23,501 nucleotides of DNA, taken from contig JAZRTC010000042.1 in the NCBI GenBank assembly GCA_045651865.1, positions 1 to 23,501 of the forward strand, read 5' to 3'. The stretch is from RGIG1959 sp045651865 (GTDB lineage: Bacteria > Bacillota > Clostridia > Oscillospirales > Acutalibacteraceae). The notes below the pieces were generated by a model. The model was given only the letters and a program-made list of their open reading frames with translations. It was not told the DNA's origin and ran no database searches. Shown one piece after another: positions 12,116 to 20,142 of this stretch; position 1 is the stretch's first letter, and every line of letters starts with the position of its first letter. Both the position numbers and the translations under genes were made by a program.

Positions 12116-13687
12116 ATGATTTACGAGCCGTATATATATTCTCGGGATATGCGTTCGTTAGAGGAACATGCTTTCGTTAATGGGATGTCATACCTGCAGA
12201 TGATGGAGAATGCAGGCACAGCTGCGGCCGCGTATCTTTTGGATAATGCAACGATTACAGCGTCGTCATCCGTGCTTGTTTTGTGTGGCACAGGGAATAA
12301 CGGTGGCGACGGATATGTCATAGCACGATGCGTTGCAAAGGCGTTTCCGAAACAGCCTGTCCGCGTACTGGCGATTGGCGGTTTACCGCAAACACAGACG
12401 GCATTTGCTATGTATGAGCAGGCGGTTTCCTGTGAGAATGTGGCGGTTGTGACAATGGATACATCAGAAGCAGTGTTGTCCTGCGAGGCGTTCGTGGCAG
12501 AAGCAACGGTTGTTGTGGATGCGGTTTACGGAATCGGATTCCACGGTGTTTTACCCTCAGCGGTGTCTTGTCTGTTTGATAAAATTTCACAAACCAACAC
12601 CTTGACGGTTGCGGTGGATCTTCCGAGTGGTATGAGCGCGGACGATGGATCGGCAGATCCGCACACAATGCAGGCGGCAATAACACTTACCTTTGCGTCA
12701 AAAAAGCGCTGTATGTTGCTTGATGATGCCCGTGAACGATGTGGGAAAGTTGTGGTGTGTGACATCGGAATTCCTGCAGATCTGACAGCATATTACCAGA
12801 TTAACCCAAAGATTGTGACCAATGCTGATGCGGCAAACGGAGTTCCGCGCCGTGTTCAGGATTCTCACAAAGGCACCTACGGAAATGTGTTTTCTCTTAC
12901 GGGATCTTACGGAATGGCAGGTGCTGCGATGCTTAGCGGAAAAGCGGCACTTCGTTGCGGTGTCGGCTTACTGCATTATTTTATCCCGAAATCGATATAT
13001 CCGATTGTTGCTTCTCAGATATGGGAGGCGGTTTACCATCCGTTGGAAGAAACAACGGATGGCGGATTGTCTTTGACCGAAATCAAACATATTCTTACGG
13101 TGAGCGCAGGTAAGAAGGGCGCATTTTTGTGTGGTCCCGGCTTGTCCGGGAATAAACGAACGGCGTTGTTTGTCAGAAAATTGCTTCCCGAAGTATCTGT
13201 TCCGCTGGTCGTTGATGCCGATGGTCTAAACGCCTTTATCGGGCATATAGATGAATGGAAAGCAATAGCAGACCGCGGTAATGCCGTTGTTCTGACACCG
13301 CATCCTTTAGAAGCGGCACGGTTGTTGAATTGCACGGTTCAACAGATTGAGCATGATCGTATTGCTTCGGCGATCCACCTTGCTCGTCTTTCCGGTGCAA
13401 CGGTTGTCTTGAAAGGGCATCAAACGGTTATTGCCAATGCACACGGTCGTGTCAGTATCAATACCACAGGATGCTCGGGGCTCGCTAAGGGCGGAAGCGG
13501 CGATGTTCTTGCGGGTATGATCGCATCGTGGATTGCACAAGGTGTTGAGCCGTTTTCGGCTTGTTGTGCAGCGGTATATCTTCACGGTTTGGCGTCTCTT
13601 CGCGTTTCGGATAGACTCAGTGAAATCGGGATGTTGCCGACGGACTTGATCGAAGAACTCCCTGTATTGCTTTCAGACTATAACTAG
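12116..13687 (+). CDS. nnr: Bifunctional NAD(P)H-hydrate epimerase / ADP-dependent dehydratase
   Basis: Nnr repairs NADH and NADPH damaged by hydration: the N-terminal half interconverts the R and S forms of NAD(P)HX, and the C-terminal half dehydrates S-NAD(P)HX using ADP. The 523-residue protein has a YjeF_N domain (about 1-215) with GTGNNGGDGYVIAR near 58-71 and VDLPSGMSADDG near 170. The ribokinase-like domain (about 230-515) has GPGLSG, VVDADGLNAF, LTPHPLEAARLL and the nucleotide-binding GGSGDVLAGMIA. Both halves are complete. The ATG at 12116 has AAGGGGG eight bases upstream; a TTG at 12092 touching the previous stop is less likely. A lipoprotein gene follows at once. Confidence 0.95.
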   Translation: MIYEPYIYSRDMRSLEEHAFVNGMSYLQMMENAGTAAAAYLLDNATITASSSVLVLCGTGNNGGDGYVIARCVAKAFPKQPVRVLAIGGLPQTQTAFAMYEQAVSCENVAVVTMDTSEAVLSCEAFVAEATVVVDAVYGIGFHGVLPSAVSCLFDKISQTNTLTVAVDLPSGMSADDGSADPHTMQAAITLTFASKKRCMLLDDARERCGKVVVCDIGIPADLTAYYQINPKIVTNADAANGVPRRVQDSHKGTYGNVFSLTGSYGMAGAAMLSGKAALRCGVGLLHYFIPKSIYPIVASQIWEAVYHPLEETTDGGLSLTEIKHILTVSAGKKGAFLCGPGLSGNKRTALFVRKLLPEVSVPLVVDADGLNAFIGHIDEWKAIADRGNAVVLTPHPLEAARLLNCTVQQIEHDRIASAIHLARLSGATVVLKGHQTVIANAHGRVSINTTGCSGLAKGGSGDVLAGMIASWIAQGVEPFSACCAAVYLHGLASLRVSDRLSEIGMLPTDLIEELPVLLSDYN

Positions 13688-13701
13688 TGAGAGTGATAGC
13701 G

Positions 13702-14175
13702 GTGCGAAAGGGATTAGGTCTGCTTCTGTGTTTATGTTTAATTGTGTGCTCGTCTTGTTCGGATCCGGTGGCAACACCGATTACGACAGGATTTCGGTGT
13801 CGTATTCAGACAGAGTATGACGGAGTTGCGGTTGATGCCGTATTGGATTGCCGGGATGCTTCGCAATCGGTTGTTGAATTTCAATCACCCAAGGAATTAG
13901 AAGGATTGCGTTTGATTTTTAAGAACGGTTTGTTGAAGATGGAGTTTCTGGGGATGACACTGGATATTCCCGATGCGTATAAACAAGACACCGTGATGTT
14001 TTCGGACATGTTAAAGGCAATCAACGAGCTGAATGTAAACGAAAACAGCAAAACGGATTCACGATTTGTGTTTGACAGTATCAGCGGTATGCCGATTTCA
14101 TTTACGCTTTCACAAGGAGATGGAGTGATCCGTTTTTCGGAATGGGAAGTGTGCGAGGCGGAAAGTTTTGCTTAA
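13702..14175 (+). CDS. GerS/LolA-like lipoprotein
   Basis: The 157-residue protein starts with an export signal (RKG, then a Leu/Cys-rich hydrophobic stretch) and a lipobox-like CSSC, so it is probably a membrane-anchored lipoprotein. The mature part begins with a FRCRIQTEYDGVAVDAVLDC pattern and continues with ELEGLRLIFKNGLLKMEFLGMTLDIP. This alternation of strands, with a 'subtract Gly-Leu' turn, resembles the LolA/GerS half-barrel fold of clostridial lipoproteins; this is a resemblance judged by eye. The start is uncertain. GTG at 13702 gives a compact signal peptide and has GAGAG upstream. GTG at 13687 overlaps the nnr stop by one base and would allow translational coupling. It ends the operon. 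Confidence 0.72.
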   Translation: MRKGLGLLLCLCLIVCSSCSDPVATPITTGFRCRIQTEYDGVAVDAVLDCRDASQSVVEFQSPKELEGLRLIFKNGLLKMEFLGMTLDIPDAYKQDTVMFSDMLKAINELNVNENSKTDSRFVFDSISGMPISFTLSQGDGVIRFSEWEVCEAESFA

Positions 14176-14294
14176 TTTTTGCCTAATATTAAAATTCGAC
14201 AACTAATACATTAGAAGATTGTATAATATCAACAAAAGCCGATCTTTCGTGTGCAGAAATTTTTTCATTTTTTATAATTATTTTTGAAATCGAG

Positions 14295-14323
14295 TTGACT
14301 TTTATAAAAAATGGGAGTATACT
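14295..14323 (+). promoter_or_regulatory. Promoter of the SigH-like gene
   Basis: TTGACT (14295-14300) and TATACT (14318-14323) are 17 bases apart. The interval 14176-14294 before it is AT-rich and shows no gene or convincing terminator. Confidence 0.8.
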
Positions 14324-14358
14324 ATGTCTTAATAAAGAAATACGACTTACATACTACT

Positions 14359-14391
14359 ATCACCTGTTGAATTCGTGTTGCAACGGGTGAT
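14359..14391 (+). other. 11-bp leader hairpin before the SigH-like gene
   Basis: ATCACCTGTTG (14359-14369) pairs with CAACGGGTGAT (14381-14391), one G-U pair included, around an 11-base loop; CTTTTT follows six bases later. It lies in the transcribed leader, ending 15 bases before the ribosome site, and could be an attenuator-like or mRNA-stability element. Confidence 0.45.
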
Positions 14392-14417
14392 TGTCACTTT
14401 TTATCCGAGGTGTTTCC

Positions 14418-14981
14418 GTGCACACGAGTGATCAGGATTTTGATGAACAACAGATATTGGATCGAATTCGAGCAAAAGACGAAAAGGCGTTTGTTCTTTT
14501 GTTGAACGCTCAGATGCCGATGATCCGTCAGGAAACAGCGCGTTTTCGCAACTGTGCTGTTGATGAAGATGATCTGGCGCAGGAAGCGGCACTTGGATTA
14601 CTGTCTGCGGCAAAAGCGTTCCGCGAAAACGGCGGTGCTTCTTTCTCGACATTCGCAAGAGTATGTGTCCGCCGTCGACTGATCAATACAGTTCGTACAC
14701 TTTCGCACGAAGAGATCCCTCACGAATCTCCATTTGATGTTTGCGAAAGAGACGCGGAGGTTGCTTTTGCTTCGCCTGACCAGTTGATTCAGGAGAAGGA
14801 AGAGGAGAAAGCTCTGCTTTTTAAGTTAAAAAGCGCACTATCTTCTTTGGAGTATCGCGTACTGATTTTACATATTTCGTCGTATTCGTACAATGAGATC
14901 GCACAGGTTTTGCGAATCCATCCGAAGGCTGTCGATAATGCAGTTCAGCGCATACGGCGAAAGTTAAAATCCATGCTGTGA
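14418..14981 (+). CDS. Sigma-70 family sigma factor, SigH-like
   Basis: The 187-residue protein has region 2 at about residues 10-85 (DEDDLAQEAALGLLSAAKAFREN, then FSTFARVCVRRRLINTVR) and region 4 at about 125-185 (LSSLEYRVLILHISSYSYNEIAQVLRI, then KAVDNAVQRIRRKL). The EAALGLLSAAKAF segment and the overall size resemble the SigH/Spo0H branch of sigma factors rather than true ECF sigmas; whether it serves sporulation, competence or another role is not shown. The GTG at 14418 has GAGG seven bases upstream; an upstream GTG at 14391 overlaps the leader hairpin and lacks a good site. No anti-sigma gene is adjacent. It is monocistronic or weakly linked to the zinc-ribbon gene. Confidence 0.87.
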   Translation: MHTSDQDFDEQQILDRIRAKDEKAFVLLLNAQMPMIRQETARFRNCAVDEDDLAQEAALGLLSAAKAFRENGGASFSTFARVCVRRRLINTVRTLSHEEIPHESPFDVCERDAEVAFASPDQLIQEKEEEKALLFKLKSALSSLEYRVLILHISSYSYNEIAQVLRIHPKAVDNAVQRIRRKLKSML

Positions 14982-15109
14982 TGGAATTTTGGTGTTAAAT
15001 GCCTTGTGCATTTCACAATATATTTATGCCCGGCCGTTTTACCCACCAGTAAACATACATCCCCGAAATTCGGCGAGAGGCAAATTTTTTCAAAGTGAGG
15101 TACAGGATT

Positions 15110-15385
15110 ATGTACGAAGACAAAACATTGGTGTGTAAAGAATGTGGCGCGGAATTTGTGTTCACGGCCGGTGAGCAGGAGTTCTATGCAGAAAAAGGCT
15201 TTGTGAATGAGCCGCAAAGATGCAAGGCTTGCCGTGATGCGCGCAAGAATGCTGCAAGAGGCGAGCGTAAGATGTATACGACCGTTTGCGCTGAGTGCGG
15301 CGGCGAAGCCGTTGTGCCGTTTGAACCCCGTGAAGGCCGCGATGTGTATTGCAGCGCTTGCCATGCCAAGAGAACGGAAGGCTGA
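15110..15385 (+). CDS. Double zinc-ribbon protein
   Basis: The 91-residue protein contains four Cys pairs: CKECG near 9-13 with CKACRD near 43-48, and CAECGG near 60-65 with CSACH near 83-87, enough for two zinc sites. The first half (YEDKTLVCKECGAEFVFT, then AGEQEFYAEKGF) is a highly conserved sequence in Firmicutes and other bacteria, annotated only as a zinc-ribbon domain. It has no known enzymatic role; nucleic acid or protein binding is plausible. The ATG at 15110 has GAGG nine bases upstream. It is followed by a strong terminator, so it forms its own unit or the tail of the sigma-gene transcript. The 128 bases before it show no clear promoter. Confidence 0.9.
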   Translation: MYEDKTLVCKECGAEFVFTAGEQEFYAEKGFVNEPQRCKACRDARKNAARGERKMYTTVCAECGGEAVVPFEPREGRDVYCSACHAKRTEG

Positions 15386-15404
15386 TTAACCTCAGTTATT
15401 TAGA

Positions 15405-15436
15405 AGAACAGAGACAAATGTCTCTGTTCTTTTTTT
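15405..15436 (+). terminator. Strong intrinsic terminator after the zinc-ribbon gene
   Basis: AGAACAGAGAC (15405-15415) pairs perfectly with GTCTCTGTTCT (15420-15430) around a four-base loop, followed by seven T. Confidence 0.93.
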
Positions 15437-15444
15437 ATTTTCTA

Positions 15445-15472
15445 TTGCATTTTTCGGGATTATCGATATAAT
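15445..15472 (+). promoter_or_regulatory. Promoter of the recX-rimO-pgsA-cysE-cysS operon
   Basis: TTGCAT (15445-15450) and a perfect TATAAT (15467-15472) are 16 bases apart, placing the start near 15479, about 30 bases before recX. Confidence 0.75.
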
Positions 15473-15509
15473 AGTATAGTGTATATCTATATACAGAGGC
15501 GGTGCTGTG

Positions 15510-16121
15510 ATGCGGATTGACAAGATCACGCCTGCAAGGCAACATTTGTATGACATATGGTTCGATGACGGGCAGCACGGTGAGATTGACAAGACGGTTT
15601 GGGAACACAGCGGTCTGTCGGTGGGAACAGCGCTTACGGACGAAGAATGGGATTGTCTGTGTGAAAAGTCCTTGTCGTACCGAGCACGCGAAAAAGCTTT
15701 GTATTATCTTTCAAACCGTGATTACGGAAGCGGTGAGTTGGTTCAGAAACTTTGCCGTGCCGGTGTTGATCGTGTTCTTGCACAAGAAACGGTCTTGCGG
15801 CTTTGCGAAAGCGGTCTCATCAATGATGAACGCTATGCGCAGATGATTGCACGCGATTTGCAGGAACGAAAGCTGTATCCGAAAAGACGGATTGCAATGG
15901 CACTTCGTGAAAAGGGGTTTTCTTCCGATATTATTGCACTGGCTGTGGATGCACTTCCTGATGAAGAGGAAGCACAGGTGCTTGCGTTGCTTCAAAAGAA
16001 GCGGATCGGTAAAATTGAAGATCCGAAACAGCGTGACAAAATACTGGGGATGCTGGCAAGATATGGGTTTTCGTACGCCGTGTCGTCCCGTGTGCTGTCA
16101 CGGCTGAATGATATGGAATAA
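15510..16121 (+). CDS. recX: Regulatory protein RecX
   Basis: RecX binds inside RecA filaments and tunes recombination and the SOS response. The 203-residue protein has an N-terminal extension with a small beta motif (LYDIWFDDGQHGEID), then three-helix repeats typical of RecX. The most recognisable are AREKALYYLSNRDYGSGELVQKL, with LINDERYAQMIARDL, and PKRRIAMALREKGF, followed by a more diverged C-terminal repeat ending in YGFSYAVSSRVL. Such N-terminally extended RecX proteins are common in Firmicutes. The ATG at 15510 has GAGG ten bases upstream; a GTG one codon earlier is possible. recA is not in this window. It is the first gene of a plus-strand operon; rimO begins 15 bases downstream. Confidence 0.9.
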   Translation: MRIDKITPARQHLYDIWFDDGQHGEIDKTVWEHSGLSVGTALTDEEWDCLCEKSLSYRAREKALYYLSNRDYGSGELVQKLCRAGVDRVLAQETVLRLCESGLINDERYAQMIARDLQERKLYPKRRIAMALREKGFSSDIIALAVDALPDEEEAQVLALLQKKRIGKIEDPKQRDKILGMLARYGFSYAVSSRVLSRLNDME

Positions 16122-16136
16122 AGGAGCCAAAAGAGT

Positions 16137-17462
16137 ATGGCTGTAAAGGTTGGAATGGTGTCGCTCGGATGTCCGAAAAATCAGATGGATGCTGAGTTGA
16201 TGCTGGCAAAGTTGGAGCATGCAGGCATGGAAATCGTGGCCGATGCTGCATTGGCGCAGGTTGTTGTGATCAATACCTGCGGATTTATTGAGTCTGCAAA
16301 ACAAGAGGCAATCGAGACGATCCTGGAATTTGCTCAGTTGAAAAAAGAAGGACAAATTCAAAAATTGATTGTGACAGGATGCCTTGCACAACGCTATAAA
16401 GAAGAACTCGCTTCAGAATTGCCGGAATGTGATGCGGTTTTGGGGCTTGGCGCAAACGGCGATATCGCTTCGGTCGTAGAATCGGTTATGGAAAACGAGA
16501 CGGTTTCATCGTTTCCTTCCAGACAATGCTGGTCGCTTGACGGCGACCGCGTGCTGACGACACCGCATTTCTTTGCGTATATGCGTGTCGGTGACGGTTG
16601 TAACAACTGTTGTACCTATTGTGCGATTCCGCTGATCCGTGGCAGATTGCGTAGCCGTGAGATGACTGCACTTGTTGCGGAAGCTAAGGCACTCGCACAA
16701 AGCGGTGTAAAGGAACTGATCCTTGTGGCGCAGGATACCACGCTTTACGGACAGGATCTGTACGGCGAAAGTCGGTTGCCTGAGCTTCTTGAGCAGCTTT
16801 GCGAGATTGATGGGCTCGAGTGGATTCGTTTGTTGTATTGCTATCCTGAGCATATTTCCGATCGATTACTTGAAGTGGTGGCGAATCAGCCCAAGATCGT
16901 AAAATATATGGACATTCCGCTTCAGCATGCCAGCGGCAAGGTATTGGCAGCAATGCGCCGCACCGGTGATCGTGAAAGCTTGACAAAATTGATTGCACAT
17001 ATTCGCGATGTCGTTCCCGGAATTGTTCTTCGCACGACGGTTATGACGGGTTTCCCCGGTGAAACAGAAGACGATTTTGAAGAGCTTTGTGAATTTTTGC
17101 AGGAGGCTCGTTTTGAGCGTCTGGGTTGTTTTGCTTATTCGGCGGAAGAGGGGACAAAAGCGGCAACAATGCCCGATCAGGTTCCGCAGGATGTTAAGGA
17201 ACAACGCCGTGATATTGTGATGCAACAGCAGGACCGTATTTCTCAGGAATGGCTCGAGGCACAGGTCGGCAAAACGGTCACGGTGCTTGTGGAAAGTTTC
17301 GATAAATATGCGGAGTGCTGGTTCGGTCGCACAGCGGCAGATGCTCCCGATATCGACGGTAAAGTGTTCTTCACGACTGAAAAATCCGTTTGCCCCGGTG
17401 ATCTGGTGCAGGTGGAAATTATGGATTATATGGATTGGGATCTCATAGGAGAGTGTGTATAA
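16137..17462 (+). CDS. rimO: Ribosomal protein uS12 methylthiotransferase RimO
   Basis: RimO is a radical SAM enzyme that adds a methylthio group to the beta carbon of a conserved Asp in ribosomal protein S12. The 441-residue protein has the UPF0004 domain with auxiliary-cluster cysteines C12 (SLGCPKN), C48 (NTCGF) and C82 (TGCLAQ), the radical SAM CX3CX2C motif C155, C159 and C162 (GCNNCCTYCAIP), and a C-terminal TRAM domain (about 370-440). The SLGCPKN and AIPLIRGRLRSR segments point to RimO rather than the tRNA enzymes MiaB or MtaB. GGAG lies ten bases before the ATG. pgsA starts immediately after the stop, with no gap. Confidence 0.96.
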   Translation: MAVKVGMVSLGCPKNQMDAELMLAKLEHAGMEIVADAALAQVVVINTCGFIESAKQEAIETILEFAQLKKEGQIQKLIVTGCLAQRYKEELASELPECDAVLGLGANGDIASVVESVMENETVSSFPSRQCWSLDGDRVLTTPHFFAYMRVGDGCNNCCTYCAIPLIRGRLRSREMTALVAEAKALAQSGVKELILVAQDTTLYGQDLYGESRLPELLEQLCEIDGLEWIRLLYCYPEHISDRLLEVVANQPKIVKYMDIPLQHASGKVLAAMRRTGDRESLTKLIAHIRDVVPGIVLRTTVMTGFPGETEDDFEELCEFLQEARFERLGCFAYSAEEGTKAATMPDQVPQDVKEQRRDIVMQQQDRISQEWLEAQVGKTVTVLVESFDKYAECWFGRTAADAPDIDGKVFFTTEKSVCPGDLVQVEIMDYMDWDLIGECV

Positions 17463-18044
17463 ATGAATTTACCCAACAAACTGACACTGGCGCGCATTAT
17501 TATGGTGCCGTTTTATATGCTGTTTCTGTTGTGGCCGTTCCCGTTTCATTATGTAGCGGCGCTTCTTGTATTTATCGCTGCGTCACTCACCGATTATTTC
17601 GACGGACAGATTGCCCGCTCGCAAAATCTGGTTACCAATTTGGGTAAATTTCTTGACCCGATTGCCGATAAAATGCTCACAACAGCGGCGTTTCTGGTGT
17701 TTCTCGCTATCGGTGTGACCGATGTGTGGGCGGTGATGCTGGTGATGACCCGTGAATTTATGGTTACATCGGTTCGCTTAATGGCGGCGAAGGACGGCAC
17801 AGTTGTGGCGGCGAGCTTTTCGGGTAAGCTTAAGACGGTTGCCCAGTATATTGCGATCATTGCGATGATGGCAGCACTTACTTGGCAGGATATCTGCACG
17901 GCATATCTCCCGTCTGTGCCGGCAATTGCGCATACGCTGCCAATTTTTATTTCGCAGATTTTCATCTGGATCTCGGTTGCACTGACTTGTATTTCGGGCG
18001 TGCAATATTTCTGGCAGTTCCGTCACTATTTTAACGAGGACTAA
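17463..18044 (+). CDS. pgsA: CDP-diacylglycerol-glycerol-3-phosphate 3-phosphatidyltransferase
   Basis: PgsA makes phosphatidylglycerol phosphate, the committed step to phosphatidylglycerol and cardiolipin, in the cytoplasmic membrane. The 193-residue protein contains the complete CDP-alcohol phosphotransferase motif D-x2-DG-x2-AR-x8-G-x3-D-x3-D, with D44, D47, D65 and D69 as metal and catalytic residues, and about five to six membrane segments. The N-terminal NLPNKLTLARI segment is the family's signature start. The ATG directly abuts the rimO stop codon, with GGAG about 10 bases upstream inside rimO. The rimO-pgsA pair is a frequent neighbourhood in Firmicutes. Confidence 0.95.
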   Translation: MNLPNKLTLARIIMVPFYMLFLLWPFPFHYVAALLVFIAASLTDYFDGQIARSQNLVTNLGKFLDPIADKMLTTAAFLVFLAIGVTDVWAVMLVMTREFMVTSVRLMAAKDGTVVAASFSGKLKTVAQYIAIIAMMAALTWQDICTAYLPSVPAIAHTLPIFISQIFIWISVALTCISGVQYFWQFRHYFNED

Positions 18045-18055
18045 GGAGCGGTTTT

Positions 18056-18703
18056 ATGTTCAGACAGTTGAAGGAGGATATTCAGACGATCCGTGTGAAA
18101 GACCCTGCGGCACGATCGGCAATTGAAATCCTTTTGTTATACAACGGTTTAAAGGCAGTTCGTTCGCATCGTCGTGCTAACTGGTGTTCAAAACACGGCT
18201 TCAAATTCATGGCGCGCTGGATTTCGCAAAATTGCGTGCGCCGCACCAATATTGAAATTCACCCCGATGCGACAATCGGTAAGCGTCTGTTTATTGATCA
18301 CGGCACGGGTGTTGTGATCGGTGAAACTACTGAGATCGGTGACGATTGCACCATTTATCAGGGAGTAACCTTGGGTGGTACAGGTAAAGATAAAGGTAAA
18401 CGACACCCGACACTCGGCAATCATGTGATGGTTGGTGCCGGCGCAAAGGTACTTGGCCCGATCAACATCGGGAACAATGTCCGTATCGCGGCCGGCGCGG
18501 TTGTTCTTACCGATATCCCTGACAACTGTACGGCGGTCGGTGTTCCTGCGCGTGTGGTACGCTGTAACGGTCAAAAGGTTGATCAGGAGCTTGATCAGAT
18601 CCACATTCCTGACCCTGTTTCGCAGGAACTTTGTAAAATGCGTGTGGAATTGGAACAAATGAGAAAACAACTCGATGCATTATCCGATGCGTCGGATCAA
18701 TAA
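18056..18703 (+). CDS. cysE: Serine O-acetyltransferase
   Basis: CysE acetylates serine with acetyl-CoA to give O-acetylserine, the acceptor for sulfide in cysteine synthesis. The 215-residue protein has a helical N-terminal part (about 1-60), shorter than in E. coli as is usual for Firmicutes, and then a left-handed beta-helix of hexapeptide repeats. The active-site His-containing FIDHGTGVVIGETTEIGD segment lies near 75-92, followed by YQGVTLGGTGKDKGKRHP and AGAVVLTDIPDNCTAVGVPARVV. The C-terminal tail is a charged helix (about 185-210) that may be a coiled coil. The ATG has AAGGAG seven bases upstream. It is followed by cysS, so cysteine synthesis and its use in translation are linked. Confidence 0.94.
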   Translation: MFRQLKEDIQTIRVKDPAARSAIEILLLYNGLKAVRSHRRANWCSKHGFKFMARWISQNCVRRTNIEIHPDATIGKRLFIDHGTGVVIGETTEIGDDCTIYQGVTLGGTGKDKGKRHPTLGNHVMVGAGAKVLGPINIGNNVRIAAGAVVLTDIPDNCTAVGVPARVVRCNGQKVDQELDQIHIPDPVSQELCKMRVELEQMRKQLDALSDASDQ

Positions 18704-18725
18704 ACCTTGGAGAGGTAGGATGGTT

Positions 18726-20126
18726 ATGAAGGTTTTTAATACGATGACCCGCGAAAAAGAAGAATTGCAAACGCTTGAAGAAGGTAAGATCCGCATTTAT
18801 GCGTGCGGCCCGACCGTTTACAACTATATTCATATCGGCAATGCGCGTCCTCTGTGTGTGTTTGATGTGCTTCGCCGTTATCTGGAATGGCGTGGTATGG
18901 ATGTGCGTTTTGTGCAGAATTTCACGGATATTGATGATAAGATCATTCGTCGCGCCAACGAAGAGGGTACGACTTACGAGGAGATTGCCAAACGATACAT
19001 TGAGGAGTTTTGGGTCGATGCCAAGGGACTTGGTGTCCGCGAGGCAACAGTGCATCCCAAAGCAACCGAGAATATGGATGAGATCATCGCCATTATTGCG
19101 GATCTTGAGAAAAAAGGATATGCCTATAAAGCGGCGAATGGCGATGTGTATTTCCGCACCCGCAAATGCGAAGAGTACGGTAAGCTGAGCCATCAGCCGA
19201 TCGATGATCTGGAGAGCGGTGCGCGCATTTCCGTGGGCGAGGACAAGGAAGATCCGCTTGATTTTGCTCTCTGGAAAGCTGCAAAAGAAGGCGAGCCGTA
19301 TTGGGAATCTCCTTGGAGCAACGGTCGTCCCGGTTGGCATATCGAATGTTCGGCGATGGCACGGCGCTATCTTGGCGAAAGCATTGATATGCACTGCGGC
19401 GGTCAGGATCTGATCTTCCCGCACCATGAGAATGAGATTGCGCAGAGTGAATGCTGCAACGGCGTGCCGTTTGCGCGTTATTGGATGCATAACGGCTATA
19501 TTAATGTCGATAATAAGAAAATGTCCAAATCGCTCAACAATTTCTTCACGGTGCGCGATGTGGCAAAACAGTATGGTTACGAAGCAATCCGTTTCTTCCT
19601 GATTTCGTCGTCCTATCGTATGCCAATCAATTATAATGCGGAAATCATCGAACAAGGCATTGCTGCGCTTGACCGTCTTTATAATTGCGACTCGGCGCTG
19701 AAGTTTGCCGCTGAAAATGGTGGCGACGGAAGCGGTGATGATGTTATGAAGGATTGCCTTGAAAAACGCCGTGTGCAATTCATCGAAGCAATGGATGACG
19801 ATATGAATACGGCAGATGCTATCTCGGCGTTGTTCGAACTTGTAAAAGACATCAATCTGGCACTTCGCGACAACACCTTGTCTGCGGCCATGTGCGAAAC
19901 GGCGCGTGCGGCATTCCGTGAATTGACAGATGTTCTCGGCCTTCTTTACGAGCGTGTAGAGGTGGCGGCTGATGACGATGCGGAGATTGAAGCGTTCATT
20001 GAAGCCCGCACGCAGGCGCGTAAGGACAAAAACTGGGCGGAATCGGATCGCATTCGTGATGAACTTAAAGCAATGGGCATTGTCCTTGAGGACACGCCGC
20101 AAGGTGTGCGTTGGCACCGCGCGTAA
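18726..20126 (+). CDS. cysS: Cysteinyl-tRNA synthetase
   Basis: CysS charges tRNA-Cys with cysteine. The 466-residue class I synthetase has C27 (first zinc ligand, YACGPTVYN), the HIGH-type motif HIGN (36-39), a WHIECSAMA segment, GGQDLIFPHHENEIAQSE with the remaining zinc ligands, the KMSKS loop at 265-269, a DALR helical domain, and a short C-terminal anticodon-binding part. The ATG at 18726 begins the family's usual MKVFNT start and has GGAGAGG ten bases upstream; ATG at 18720 is closer to the SD, and frames further left run into cysE. Length is normal. The gap from cysE is 22 bases. Confidence 0.97.
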   Translation: MKVFNTMTREKEELQTLEEGKIRIYACGPTVYNYIHIGNARPLCVFDVLRRYLEWRGMDVRFVQNFTDIDDKIIRRANEEGTTYEEIAKRYIEEFWVDAKGLGVREATVHPKATENMDEIIAIIADLEKKGYAYKAANGDVYFRTRKCEEYGKLSHQPIDDLESGARISVGEDKEDPLDFALWKAAKEGEPYWESPWSNGRPGWHIECSAMARRYLGESIDMHCGGQDLIFPHHENEIAQSECCNGVPFARYWMHNGYINVDNKKMSKSLNNFFTVRDVAKQYGYEAIRFFLISSSYRMPINYNAEIIEQGIAALDRLYNCDSALKFAAENGGDGSGDDVMKDCLEKRRVQFIEAMDDDMNTADAISALFELVKDINLALRDNTLSAAMCETARAAFRELTDVLGLLYERVEVAADDDAEIEAFIEARTQARKDKNWAESDRIRDELKAMGIVLEDTPQGVRWHRA

Positions 20127-20142
20127 ATGTACAGGAGTTACT

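Noticed and set aside
19972..20142. Upstream extension of the flavoprotein frame into cysS
   Set aside because: The FAD-binding strand (MYDVVIVGGG) begins at 20143 with its own AGGAG; the extension is basic low-information sequence within cysS.
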